Positions 1 to 8,390 of a stretch of DNA of 30,699 nucleotides are shown piece by piece. Position 1 is the first letter of the stretch, and every line of letters begins with the position of its first letter. The notes beneath the pieces are model-generated. The model saw only the letters and a program-made list of their open reading frames with translations. It did not search any database and was not told the origin of the DNA. Made by a program: the position numbers and the translations under genes. The stretch is from an uncultured Eubacteriales bacterium (GTDB taxonomy: Bacteria; Bacillota; Clostridia; Oscillospirales; Oscillospiraceae), in NCBI GenBank assembly GCA_900545405.1, contig UQYT01000030.1, forward strand, positions 1 through 30,699. The letters run 5' to 3'.

Positions 1-120
1 ATTACACCCCCACCTGCGCGCAAATAAGCACATGGGGGTTTCGCCCGCTGGGGGGGGCGACCAGGGGCGCGGCCCCTGGACGGCGCCCGCTTTTTTGTAA
101 AAAAGCGGGGCAAAAAACTT
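1..120 (-). repeat. Dispersed palindromic element / terminator copy 1
   Basis: Read on the minus strand, this directly follows the stop codon of the DUF4173 gene; that TGA is part of the element start, TGAAAGTTTTTTGCCCC. It holds a perfect 11-bp A/T and GC hairpin (arms 86-96 and 99-109, loop GT) and a second 8-bp hairpin (61-68 and 72-79). A C-rich stretch follows. A related sequence in the same order (GAAAGTTT, short A/T hairpin, then a CAGGGGC hairpin) closes the window at 30625-30699, so this looks like a family of repeats placed downstream of genes. The first hairpin probably terminates transcription. How common it is in the genome cannot be seen from here. Confidence 0.6.
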
Positions 121-1587
121 TCAGGCTTGGGGTTTGGTATACTTTGAGAGGGGGAGGCTCCACTCGATCCAACTCTCGGGGGCGTGTAAGCGGTTGGTCA
201 CGCTGTCCATGATGAGCTTGAGCTCGGGGTCGGGCTCCGCCTCGTACAGCCGCTCCAGCGCCGGGAGCGCGGAGGGGGAGAGGTTGGCCAGATAGTAGAT
301 ATCCACCTGGGAGAGCCGGCCATCGAGGTAGGCGTCCACGTTGTAGTCCGCTATCCGCGCGTCCACGCCCACGGCGTTGAACAGCACCCAGCCGTAGAGG
401 CCCAGCGCCGCGAACCAGGGCCAGAACTTAAAGCCCGGCCGCAGCACCTTCACCGCCGCCAGCACCAGGCACAGCAGTATGAAGGCCATGGCCCACAGCG
501 TCATCGCCCGCAGCATGCTCAGCCCGTAGGCGAGGATATACAGCCGCATCCGCCAGAACGCCGAGGCCAGTATCACCAGTGTCAGCGCGCACACCAGCAG
601 CGACAGCGTCTTTTCCGCCTTTGAGCGCCCGCCGTTCACGGCGCAGACGAGCACGAAGCCGAGGTCTATCGCCGCCACGAGCACCAGCTGATAAAAGCCC
701 CGCCTCGCGTACTCGGCCCAGCCGCCCTGCATCGCCGCCGCCTCGGCCCCGCCGAAGAGGTAAGTGAACTGCACGGCACAAAACGCAATATGCACGAGCG
801 CCAGCAGCGCCAGCGCGGTCACATAGGCCGCCGGAGCGCCGTCCGGGCGCTCTCTTTTTTTGCCCTCCGCCGGCTCCGGGCCGTTAACGGCGAAGTACAG
901 CGCCGAGAAAAAGCAGAAGCTGAAAAAGAGTATGCAGATGACGCGCATCACCCTCACCGTGACCTCCGGCCCGGAAAACCAGTCCGCTATGCCGGTGAAA
1001 AAGCCCGCGAACACCTGGTCCGCCCCGGCAAAGAGCAGTATCACCACCACGAGCACTGGCAGCGCCGCCACCGCGCCCTGGAGCACATACCGGCCCTTGC
1101 CGCCCTCCTTCATGCCGCCGAGCGCGCGGAAGGGCTTGCCCCAGTTGGTGAATATCGCCCTGAAGAACAGCCTCACCGCCTCGCCCACGCAGCGCGCGTC
1201 GGAGAGCGCCGCCGCCGAGCGGCCGGAGAGCGAGAAAAACGCCAGCACCGAGCCGCAGAAGATGAGGATGAAGTTCACGAACCTCACGTCCCCGCAGCCG
1301 CCGAGCACGCAGAACGCCGTCAGCAGCCCCACACCGGCGGCAAGGCCGATGCTGTACCGGTCCCAGCGCGCACGCTTGCCCAGAAACAGCAGCACGAAGG
1401 CCCAGATGGCCGCCGTGAACACCGCCGCGCCCAGCGCCGGGCCCGGCCTGGAGTCGAACACTAGGGCCGCCAGGCCCTCTATCGTGAACACGTTCTGCCA
1501 CAGTATGCCGAGTCCGAGCGCCGCGGGCAGCATCAGCACCTCACGCAGGCCGAATATCGGCCTCGGGTTTTCTATGCGCTCATCCAT
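121..1587 (-). CDS. DUF4153/DUF4173-family polytopic membrane protein
   Basis: A 488-residue protein starting MDERIENPRP, with roughly ten or more hydrophobic segments. The motifs YARRGFYQLV and RMRLYILAYGLSMLR are what I associate with the DUF4173 (DUF4153-related) family, as is the region near IADYNVDAYLDG. Molecular function is unknown; it should sit in the cytoplasmic membrane. The ATG at 1587 is preceded by GAGGAGG and lies inside the end of the upstream regulator gene (8-bp overlap, ATGGATGA), which implies translational coupling. The longer open frame upstream has no family similarity and was discarded. It is the last gene of a three-gene operon (DUF2975, Xre, this) and ends in the palindromic element at 1-120. 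Confidence 0.8.
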   Translation of the reverse strand: MDERIENPRPIFGLREVLMLPAALGLGILWQNVFTIEGLAALVFDSRPGPALGAAVFTAAIWAFVLLFLGKRARWDRYSIGLAAGVGLLTAFCVLGGCGDVRFVNFILIFCGSVLAFFSLSGRSAAALSDARCVGEAVRLFFRAIFTNWGKPFRALGGMKEGGKGRYVLQGAVAALPVLVVVILLFAGADQVFAGFFTGIADWFSGPEVTVRVMRVICILFFSFCFFSALYFAVNGPEPAEGKKRERPDGAPAAYVTALALLALVHIAFCAVQFTYLFGGAEAAAMQGGWAEYARRGFYQLVLVAAIDLGFVLVCAVNGGRSKAEKTLSLLVCALTLVILASAFWRMRLYILAYGLSMLRAMTLWAMAFILLCLVLAAVKVLRPGFKFWPWFAALGLYGWVLFNAVGVDARIADYNVDAYLDGRLSQVDIYYLANLSPSALPALERLYEAEPDPELKLIMDSVTNRLHAPESWIEWSLPLSKYTKPQA

Positions 1588-1795
1588 CGCTCTCCTCCTC
1601 GGTGAACTCCAGTATGTCCCCCGGCTGGCAGGCCAGCGCGCGGCAGAGCGCGTCCAGCGTCGAAAAGCGCACGGCCTTGGCCTTGCCGGTCTTGAGCACG
1701 GAGAGGTTCGCAAGCGTGATGCCGACCTTTTCCGCCAGCTCCGTGAGGCTCATCTTGCGCTTTGCGAGCATCACGTCGAGATTGATCCTGATCAT
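1580..1795 (-). CDS. Small Xre/Cro-C1 family regulator (YozG-like)
   Basis: A 71-residue DNA-binding protein that is almost only one helix-turn-helix (KMSLTELAEKVGITLANLS, about residues 14-32), followed by the CQPGDILE ending typical of YozG-like regulators. In Bacillus and many Firmicutes these are encoded next to a DUF2975 membrane protein, as here. I chose the ATG at 1795 because GAGGTG lies 6 bases upstream; a GTG at 1804 would leave no room for a ribosome site. It probably controls its own operon through the perfect dyad at 2341-2363. A closely similar paralogue lies at 11169-11384, with shared RKMS, FSTL and CQPGDILE segments. Confidence 0.88.
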   Translation of the reverse strand: MIRINLDVMLAKRKMSLTELAEKVGITLANLSVLKTGKAKAVRFSTLDALCRALACQPGDILEFTEEESDG

Positions 1796-1805
1796 GGCCG
1801 CCACC

Positions 1806-2285
1806 TCAGATGGTGAGGTCGTTTTCCGACCTCATGTCCGCTGCCTTGCGCGTCAGGTGCGAGAGCGCCGCGCAGAGCACGGAGATGGCCGCGCCCACGG
1901 CGCAGACGCCCAGGCCGATGATGGCGATGCCGATGTGCAGCAGGTTCATCGAGAGCAGCACCACGCCGCCGATGATGTAATAGAGCGTGTCCGCCGCGGC
2001 GAGCAGGCTGCAGGTGCGCAGTCTCAGCGCATTCTTCATGCAGAAGCTGTTGTCGCGGCCTATCTCCGTGGCCATCTTCCACACCAGCGCCATGAACACC
2101 ATGACCGGTATCGTGCTTATCCAGAAGTATATGAGGCAGGGCCAGAACATGCGCTGCAGCTCCGGCGTGTTGCCCGCAAGGTCCTTGCCCAGCTCCGGCA
2201 CCCATACGGCGTCGAGAAAGAGTACGCAGATAAAGCCCAGCACGACTATGGCCTTCATCCAGCGGGAGAGCTCCTTTTGTTTCAT
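1806..2285 (-). CDS. DUF2975 domain membrane protein
   Basis: A 159-residue protein starting MKQKELSRWM, with four predicted membrane helices (about residues 10-28, 48-70, 95-115, 120-145). Length, topology and the immediately downstream YozG-like regulator match DUF2975 proteins (YoaS type). Function is unknown. The ATG at 2285 has a strong AAAGGAG 7 bases upstream, and the sigma-A promoter at 2308-2336 lies just ahead of it; the longer upstream frame overlaps that promoter and was rejected. The gap to the regulator is short, so the three genes form one transcription unit. Confidence 0.8.
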   Translation of the reverse strand: MKQKELSRWMKAIVVLGFICVLFLDAVWVPELGKDLAGNTPELQRMFWPCLIYFWISTIPVMVFMALVWKMATEIGRDNSFCMKNALRLRTCSLLAAADTLYYIIGGVVLLSMNLLHIGIAIIGLGVCAVGAAISVLCAALSHLTRKAADMRSENDLTI

Positions 2286-2307
2286 CCTAACAGCTCCTTT
2301 CGAGGCG

Positions 2308-2336
2308 AGTATAGCATGGGCCTTATCGAATTGCAA
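2308..2336 (-). promoter_or_regulatory. Sigma-A promoter of the DUF2975-Xre-DUF4173 operon
   Basis: On the minus strand, TTGCAA (2331-2336), 17 bp, TATACT (2308-2313). It fires into the DUF2975 gene, whose start codon is about 22 bases downstream of the -10. Confidence 0.8.
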
Positions 2337-2340
2337 GCAT

Positions 2341-2363
2341 TATTTATCGAAAAACGATAAATA
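2341..2363. promoter_or_regulatory. Perfect dyad, likely operator of the Xre regulator
   Basis: TATTTATCG and CGATAAATA form perfect 9-bp arms (2341-2349, 2355-2363) around AAAAA, directly upstream of the -35 box. A further half-site TTATCGAA lies in the promoter spacer (2323-2330). Operator function is inferred from symmetry, position and the small HTH protein encoded in the operon. The 9-mer TTTATCGTT recurs at 11148-11156 ahead of the paralogous regulator. Confidence 0.6.
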
Positions 2364-2464
2364 TTTTCCGTTAAACGATTTTGCCACTTTTTGAGCTGCG
2401 CGACGGGTTTCGACCGCATCCTGTCTCGCGGTCTAATAAAATAGCAGGAAAGGAGGGCTCACAC

Positions 2465-2785
2465 ATGGAGATAACGACGAGCTATTCCTCCGGGCGGCTG
2501 ACACTGCATCTGTCCGGGGAGCTGGATCACCACGGCGCGAAGGGCGCCATGAGGACGATAGACGCTCTGCTGGACAAGTACATGCCGCGCGACGCGGTGC
2601 TGGACCTGGCTGGGCTGACCTTTATGGACTCCTCGGGCATCGCGCTGATAATCCGTACGGACCGCCGGATGCGCGAGACGGGCGGCCGCTCGGCGATAGC
2701 GAATCCGCGGCAGCAGCCCTTGCGGGTGCTGGACGCCTCGGGGATAGACAGGCTTATACCGGTGAAGGGAGAGCAGCGCGTATGA
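2465..2785 (+). CDS. spoIIAA: Anti-sigma-F factor antagonist SpoIIAA
   Basis: A 106-residue STAS-domain protein. When unphosphorylated it binds SpoIIAB and frees sigma-F in the forespore. The motif FMDSSGIAL carries the serine (Ser56 here) equivalent to the phosphorylated Ser58 of Bacillus. The ATG at 2465 follows GGAAAGGAGGG; the longer upstream frame has no family similarity. The stop overlaps the spoIIAB start (ATGA). I see no clear sigma-H promoter (AGGAWWT with GAAT) in the 180 bp upstream, so its promoter is unresolved. Confidence 0.96.
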   Translation: MEITTSYSSGRLTLHLSGELDHHGAKGAMRTIDALLDKYMPRDAVLDLAGLTFMDSSGIALIIRTDRRMRETGGRSAIANPRQQPLRVLDASGIDRLIPVKGEQRV

Positions 2786-3219
2786 GAGCGGAGAACTACA
2801 TAAAGATCGAATTTCCCAGCCGCAGCGTGAACGAGGGCTTTGCCCGCGCGGCGGCAGCGGCCTTTGCGGCCCAGCTGGACCCCACGCTCGAGGAGCTGGG
2901 CGACATCCGGACGGCGGTGAGCGAGGCGGTGACCAACTGCATCGTCCACGCCTATCCGGACAGCATCGGGCGCATAATGCTCCGGCTGCGGATAATGAAG
3001 GGCGGCCGGCTGGAGATAGTGGTCAAGGACTGGGGCCGCGGCATCGAGGACGTGGCCCGGGCGCGCGAGCCGCTCTTCACCACGGGCGGGGCCGAGCGCA
3101 GCGGCATGGGCTTCACCATCATGGAGAGCTTCACGGACAAGCTGCGCGTCCGCTCGGCGCCGGGCCGGGGCACGACCGTGACCATGGTCCGCGCCATAAA
3201 GCCGAGGCAGGGCGATTAA
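2782..3219 (+). CDS. spoIIAB: Anti-sigma F factor / serine kinase SpoIIAB
   Basis: A 145-residue GHKL-type ATPase. It holds sigma-F inactive and phosphorylates SpoIIAA. The ATP-binding boxes are visible: N box E48-AVTN52, G1 box DWGRG (83-87), and G2 box RSGMG (106-110). Length matches the family (about 146). It overlaps spoIIAA by 4 bp, and sigF begins with the next base after its stop, so the three are translationally coupled. Confidence 0.97.
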   Translation: MRAENYIKIEFPSRSVNEGFARAAAAAFAAQLDPTLEELGDIRTAVSEAVTNCIVHAYPDSIGRIMLRLRIMKGGRLEIVVKDWGRGIEDVARAREPLFTTGGAERSGMGFTIMESFTDKLRVRSAPGRGTTVTMVRAIKPRQGD

Positions 3220-3927
3220 ATGACCGAGGAGACCATAGAGTGCCTGCGCTCGGCGAGAGCCGGGGACAGGGAGGCGGCGGAGCGCATGGTCACGGAGAAC
3301 TCCGGCCTCATCTGGAGCGTCGCGCGCCGCTTTTTCGGCCGGGGCGTGGACTCCGAGGACCTCTATCAGCTCGGCTGCGTGGGCTTTCTCAAGGCCATCG
3401 AGGGCTACGACGAGAGCTTCGGCACACAGTTTTCGACCTACGCCGTGCCCAAGATCTCGGGGGAGATACGCCGCTTCCTGCGCGACGACGGGGCGGTGAA
3501 GGTCAGCCGCGGCGTAAAGGAGCGCGCGGCGCTCATCCGCTCGGCCCGCACCGCGCTCGAGCAGCGCCTGGGCCGGGAGCCGACGCTCTCGGAGCTCGCG
3601 GACGAGACGGGGATAAGCCCCGAGGACATCGCCGTCGCCGAGACGGCCACCGGCCCGGCGGAGAGCCTCCAGCGCGAGAGCGGGGAGGAGGGCTTCACGC
3701 TCGAGCAGGTGCTCGGCGACTACGGCCAGGAGGAGCGCCTGGTGGAGCACGTCTCTCTGCGCGAGGCCATAGACTCCCTGCCCGAGCGGGAGCGTCAGGT
3801 CATAGGGCTCAGGTTTTTCCACGACATGACCCAGGACGCCGCGGCGCGGGTCATCGGCGTCTCGCAGGTGCAGGTCTCGCGCCTGGAGCGCCGGGCCGTG
3901 GAGCGGCTGCGGGAGCTGCTTTCCTGA
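3220..3927 (+). CDS. sigF: Forespore RNA polymerase sigma factor SigF
   Basis: A 235-residue sigma-70 family protein. Region 2 includes DLYQLGCVGFLKAIEGYD and FSTYAVPKISGEIRRFLRDD (about residues 47-88). Region 3 includes REPTLSELADETGIS. Region 4 ends in a helix-turn-helix, IGVSQVQVSRLERRAVERLR. Position after spoIIAB fixes it as sigma-F rather than sigma-G, which is at 28569-29348. No spoVA genes follow, unlike many related operons; rpmE with its own promoter does. A candidate target of this factor, the sigG promoter, is in the same window. Confidence 0.97.
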   Translation: MTEETIECLRSARAGDREAAERMVTENSGLIWSVARRFFGRGVDSEDLYQLGCVGFLKAIEGYDESFGTQFSTYAVPKISGEIRRFLRDDGAVKVSRGVKERAALIRSARTALEQRLGREPTLSELADETGISPEDIAVAETATGPAESLQRESGEEGFTLEQVLGDYGQEERLVEHVSLREAIDSLPERERQVIGLRFFHDMTQDAAARVIGVSQVQVSRLERRAVERLRELLS

Positions 3928-3948
3928 AGAAAAAATCGCAAAAAGCCC

Positions 3949-3977
3949 TTGCAATGGGACAGGTCCTGTGTTACAAT
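3949..3977 (+). promoter_or_regulatory. Sigma-A promoter of rpmE
   Basis: TTGCAA (3949-3954), 17 bp, TACAAT (3972-3977), 22 bp after the sigF stop. The spacer contains a small dyad, GGAC-AG-GTCC. Confidence 0.8.
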
Positions 3978-3983
3978 CACATT

Positions 3984-4042
3984 TGCGTCTTGTAACCATG
4001 TGATGACATACTCAAGACAGCCCAATGCTGAGGTGAAGGAAA
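3984..4042 (+). promoter_or_regulatory. Structured rpmE leader (possible L31 autoregulatory leader)
   Basis: From the expected transcript start, the leader can fold into a two-tier hairpin. The outer stem is GTCTTG/CAAGAC (3987-3992 with 4013-4018), the inner stem ATGT/ACAT (3998-4001 with 4006-4009), capped by GATG, with asymmetric internal loops between. Leaders of L31 genes are known autoregulatory RNAs in several bacterial groups. Assignment here rests only on position and fold; no covariance was checked. Confidence 0.45.
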
Positions 4043-4243
4043 ATGAAGGAAGGCATCCACCCGAAGTACTATAAGACCACCATCAGGTGCGCCTGCGGCA
4101 ACGTTATCGAGACCGGCTCCACGAAGGAGAACATCACCGTTGAGATCTGCTCCAAGTGCCACCCGTTCTATACGGGCAAGCAGAAGCTCGTGGACACCAG
4201 CGGCCGCGTCGATAAGTTCAACAAGAAGTACGGGATCAAATAA
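4043..4243 (+). CDS. rpmE: Large-subunit ribosomal protein L31 (zinc form)
   Basis: A 66-residue protein starting MKEGIHPKYY. Four cysteines in CAC and CSKC (C16, C18, C37, C40) form the zinc ribbon of type-A, C-plus L31. The ending FNKKYG is typical. It is a single-gene unit with its own promoter and a strong terminator. Bacillus and many relatives also keep a zinc-free paralogue, which is not in this window. Confidence 0.97.
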   Translation: MKEGIHPKYYKTTIRCACGNVIETGSTKENITVEICSKCHPFYTGKQKLVDTSGRVDKFNKKYGIK

Positions 4244-4251
4244 GATCCTCA

Positions 4252-4283
4252 AAGCCGCCACGCACAACAGCGTGGCGGCTTTT
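4252..4283 (+). terminator. Terminator of rpmE
   Basis: A 12-bp perfect stem (4252-4263 with 4270-4281, AAGCCGCCACGC on the left), loop ACAACA, followed by TTTTG. Confidence 0.9.
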
Positions 4284-4343
4284 GCATTTGCTTGAAATGA
4301 GGGATCAGATATAAACGATACGGCAAAGAAAAAGGAGCGCGCC

Positions 4344-5585
<1,242 letters not shown>

Positions 5586-5601
5586 GCCGCGAGGGCAAGA
5601 A

Positions 5602-5638
5602 AAAAGGCCCGGTTCGGATATTCCGAACCGGGCCTTTT
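5602..5638. terminator. Bidirectional terminator between hflX and acpP
   Basis: A perfect 17-bp stem (5602-5618 with 5622-5638) with A runs on the left and T runs on the right. It serves the convergent hflX (plus) and acpP (minus) genes. Confidence 0.93.
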
Positions 5639-5649
5639 CGCGCTGTGAT

Positions 5650-5892
5650 TTACGCCTTGCCGGCGGGGATGAGGTCCTCGAGCATCTCGACCACCTGGGC
5701 GACGGTGCGGACGTTGCCGGCGCGCTCGTCGGTGATGACGATGTCGTACTCCTCCTCAATGGACATCACGAGCTCGACCACGTCCAGGGAATCGGCGCCG
5801 AGATCGTCGAAGATGTCGGTGTCGGGGGTGATGGTCTCGGGGTCGACCTCGAGCTGGTGAGCGAGAAGCTCACGAACGGTGTCAAAAATCAT
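5650..5892 (-). CDS. acpP: Acyl carrier protein
   Basis: An 80-residue acidic protein that carries growing acyl chains in type II fatty acid synthesis. The motif DDLGADSLDVVELVM contains Ser35, the site of 4-prime-phosphopantetheine attachment. The ribosome site GGAGG is 8 bases before the ATG at 5892. It follows khpB by 19 bp with no terminator between, so it appears to be the distal gene of the rpmH-rnpA-yidD-yidC-khpB unit. That is an unusual place for acpP, which more often sits with fab genes or plsX and rnc. Confidence 0.95.
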   Translation of the reverse strand: MIFDTVRELLAHQLEVDPETITPDTDIFDDLGADSLDVVELVMSIEEEYDIVITDERAGNVRTVAQVVEMLEDLIPAGKA

Positions 5893-5911
5893 GGCTTATT
5901 CCTCCGGTGAC

Positions 5912-6709
5912 TCAGCTCCACTCGCGGCTCTTGGGGCGGGTGTCGTCCTGCTTGTTGGGCCGCTCGTAGGAGACGACCACGCGGCGGTTGGGCTCGGTGC
6001 CCGTGGAGCTGGTTGATACGCCCTCAAAGTTCTGCAGGGCGGTGTGGATGACGTGGCGCTCATAGGAGTTCATGGGCTCGAGCGCCATGCTGCGCTTGTA
6101 CTTGACGACCTTGGCGGCCATCTTCTCGGCGAGGTGCACGAGGCTCTCCTCGCGCTTGGCGCGGTAGCTCTCGGCGTCCACGCTGATGTGGCAGCGCTTG
6201 TCGCTGCCGCGGTTCACGGCGTAGTTGGTGAGGTGCTGTATGGCGTCGAGCGTCTCGCCGCGGCGGCCTATTACGGCGCCCATGCCGGGGCCGGAGAGGT
6301 TCACCAGGATGCCGCCGTTGTCGCGGTCGGTGATCTCGATCTCGGCCTTCACGCCCATGCGCTCGAGCAGGCCGCGCAGGAAGCGCTCCGTGTCGGCCTT
6401 GACGCCCTCGGTGTACTTGGGCTCGGTGCTGACGGCGGGGGCGGCGGGCTCGGCGGCCTTCTCGGCCTTCTTCTCGGCGCGCGGGGGCTCGCTCACCGGG
6501 GCGGCGGGGGCCTCTTTGACGGGCTCCTCGTCCGGGGCGTCGTACTCCACGCGCACGACGGCGGGGGAGGCGCCTATGCCCAGGAAGCCGCTCTTCGCGC
6601 GCTCTACTATCTCGACCGAGACGTCGTCCCGGTCCAGGCCCAGCTCACGCAGGGCGGCGGCCAGGGCCTCGTCCTCGGTCTTGCCGGACTTCTCAAGGTA
6701 TTTTTTCAT
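5912..6709 (-). CDS. khpB: RNA-binding protein KhpB (Jag/EloR, SpoIIIJ-associated)
   Basis: A 265-residue protein with the three-part Jag architecture. The Jag_N domain (about 1-55) includes KSGFLGIG, followed by a Pro/Ala/Glu/Lys-rich linker (about 58-100). The KH domain has the GxxG loop IGRRGETLDAIQ (147-158). The C-terminal R3H domain has Arg218 and His222 (RHVIH). The partner is KhpA; the family binds RNA and affects cell elongation and division in streptococci. It overlaps yidC by 4 bp (ATGA), the standard neighbourhood. Confidence 0.95.
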   Translation of the reverse strand: MKKYLEKSGKTEDEALAAALRELGLDRDDVSVEIVERAKSGFLGIGASPAVVRVEYDAPDEEPVKEAPAAPVSEPPRAEKKAEKAAEPAAPAVSTEPKYTEGVKADTERFLRGLLERMGVKAEIEITDRDNGGILVNLSGPGMGAVIGRRGETLDAIQHLTNYAVNRGSDKRCHISVDAESYRAKREESLVHLAEKMAAKVVKYKRSMALEPMNSYERHVIHTALQNFEGVSTSSTGTEPNRRVVVSYERPNKQDDTRPKSREWS

Positions 6710-8112
6710 CGTTTATTCTCCTGATCCTCGTCTTCGTCCTCGTCGATGAAGGACTCCTCCACGAAGCCCTCCTCCTCGCTCTCGTCAACAGGGGCGGCGC
6801 CCTCGTCAACGGCTGCGGGGGCGGCGGTCTCAACGACCTCCTCCTCGGCGACCTCGGTATCTATGCTCTCGCCGAACTCGCTCTCAGCGGCGGCGGCGCG
6901 CGTGGCCTCCTCGGCGGCTTCGGGATTTACGAACCTGTCCTCAACATAGGCGCGGCCGCGGGCATAGCGGCGGTTGCCGACCTGGGAGGCGGGCTTTTCC
7001 GGCTCGGTCACGCCGAGCCTCTCGCGCCTCGCGGCGCGCTCCTCGCGCTCGACGGCGGCGCGGCGCTCCGTATCCTGCTGCTTTTGCTGCGCCTGCTGCT
7101 TTTTCTTGCTGGTGTTGCGGTTGACGTTCGTCGCGTTCATGGCGCGCAGACGCTCCGTCTCCTGGCGCTTGCGCTCGAGCTCCTCCTCGCGCGCACGCTC
7201 GCGCTCTATGCGCTCCGCGTCGGCCTTGTCCAGCTGCTTTTTGAAGATGCCGGTGAGCACGACGTCGCGGATGATGCCGAGCACGCTGTTCATGATCCAG
7301 TACAGGCCCATGGCGGCCGGCATGACGAAGCCTATCCAGAGGCTCATGAGCGGCATGATGAGCAGCATGGTCTTGTTGGTGCTCTGCTGCTGGGCGTTCA
7401 TGTTGCCCATGGTGGGGTTCATCTTCTGGCTGATATAGATGGAGAGGTAGCTCAAGCCGGTGGAGATGATCGGGATGAGGAACAGCCCGATGACGGCCCA
7501 GGCGCCGGCGGAGAGGTCAAAGGTCCAGAACTTCCAATTCGGCGTGGCCGAGAGGTCGAGGCCGAGGAAGTTGTAGTCCATCTGCACGAGCTTGTCCGAG
7601 AGGCCGGCAAAGTCGCTCCAGTGGTCGCTGATGAACTTGGCCTTGTAGATCTCCTCGTAGAAGGAGTTGCCGGAGCTGGTGTAGTTGGACATGGCATAGC
7701 CCAGCTCGGTCAGCTTGTTGGCTATGCCTCCGCCCGAGGCGAGCAGCGCCGAGTCGACGCCCATCATGATGGTGAGGGGCTTGACGACGGCACGGTAGAG
7801 GGCGAGGAGTATGGGGAAGGGCAGCAGGCTCCAGAGGCAGCCGGACATGGGGTTGACCTTCTCCTCGCGGTAGAGGCGGGCCATCTCCTCGTTGAGCTTC
7901 TGCTGGTTGCCCTCGTGCTTGCGCTGGAGCTCCTGCATGCGCGGCGTGAGCCGGGACATGCGCATCATGCTCTTCTTGCTCTTGGCCATGAAGGGCAGCA
8001 GCACGAGCGTCACGCACAGCGAGAACAGTATGGTGGCGACACCGAAGTTCCCCGTGAGCTCGTAGAGGCCCATCATGAGCCAGCCAAAGGGTTTAGCTAT
8101 TGCATCTAACAT
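6706..8112 (-). CDS. yidC: Membrane protein insertase YidC (SpoIIIJ/Oxa1 family)
   Basis: A 468-residue insertase. The Oxa1 core is clear: helix 1 region ATILFSLCVTLVLLPFM (26-42), cytoplasmic hairpin with QKLNEEMARLYREEKVNPMSGCLW (71-94, not quoted as a motif run), LPFPILLALYRAV, and the late helices LIMPLMSLWIGFVMPAAMGL and YWIMNSVLGI. A very charged tail follows (about 295-468), first basic and Gln-rich, then acidic. Gram-positive YidC proteins lack the large periplasmic domain, as here. Position 35, aligned by the downstream Pro40, is Thr where Bacillus and E. coli YidC carry the conserved groove Arg (R73/R366). GAGGAG precedes the ATG at 8112. Confidence 0.95.
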   Translation of the reverse strand: MLDAIAKPFGWLMMGLYELTGNFGVATILFSLCVTLVLLPFMAKSKKSMMRMSRLTPRMQELQRKHEGNQQKLNEEMARLYREEKVNPMSGCLWSLLPFPILLALYRAVVKPLTIMMGVDSALLASGGGIANKLTELGYAMSNYTSSGNSFYEEIYKAKFISDHWSDFAGLSDKLVQMDYNFLGLDLSATPNWKFWTFDLSAGAWAVIGLFLIPIISTGLSYLSIYISQKMNPTMGNMNAQQQSTNKTMLLIMPLMSLWIGFVMPAAMGLYWIMNSVLGIIRDVVLTGIFKKQLDKADAERIERERAREEELERKRQETERLRAMNATNVNRNTSKKKQQAQQKQQDTERRAAVEREERAARRERLGVTEPEKPASQVGNRRYARGRAYVEDRFVNPEAAEEATRAAAAESEFGESIDTEVAEEEVVETAAPAAVDEGAAPVDESEEEGFVEESFIDEDEDEDQENKR

Positions 8113-8171
8113 CTTATTTGCTCCTCAGTGGGTGGTGTCCCGGATGACCGGGCGGTTGCTCGCGCGGGAGC

Positions 8172-8390
8172 TCAGGGCACGGGGTCGTAGAACTCGTGCT
8201 CTCCGAAGTGGAAGGGGTGGCAGCGGGAAATACGCTTGAGAGCCAGCCAGCCGCCCTTTAGGGCGCCGTATTTCTCAATGGCCTCGATGGCGTACTGCGA
8301 ACAGGTGGGTATGAACCGGCAGCAGGGCGGCTTGAGCGGGGATATGTTCCGCCTGTAAAAGCGTATCATGGCAAGCAGCAGCTTTTTCAC
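8172..8390 (-). CDS. yidD: Membrane protein insertion efficiency factor YidD
   Basis: A 72-residue protein with the family hallmarks CRFIPTCSQYAIEAI, GWLALKRISRCHPF and the final YDPVP. It assists YidC-dependent insertion. The start is a GTG at 8390 that overlaps the rnpA stop (GTGA); the longer frame merely reads rnpA in another phase. It ends 59 bp before yidC. Confidence 0.95.
   Translation of the reverse strand: MKKLLLAMIRFYRRNISPLKPPCCRFIPTCSQYAIEAIEKYGALKGGWLALKRISRCHPFHFGEHEFYDPVP

Noticed and set aside
2286..2464. A sigma-H or sigma-F promoter for spoIIAA
   Set aside because: No AGGAWWT with GAAT at proper spacing, and GGTCTAATAA departs from the sigma-F -10 form at key positions.
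2527..3999. A minus-strand open frame of 490 codons opposite spoIIA-sigF
   Set aside because: It is a complement-frame shadow of three recognised genes, with low-complexity Arg/Ala/Leu/His composition.
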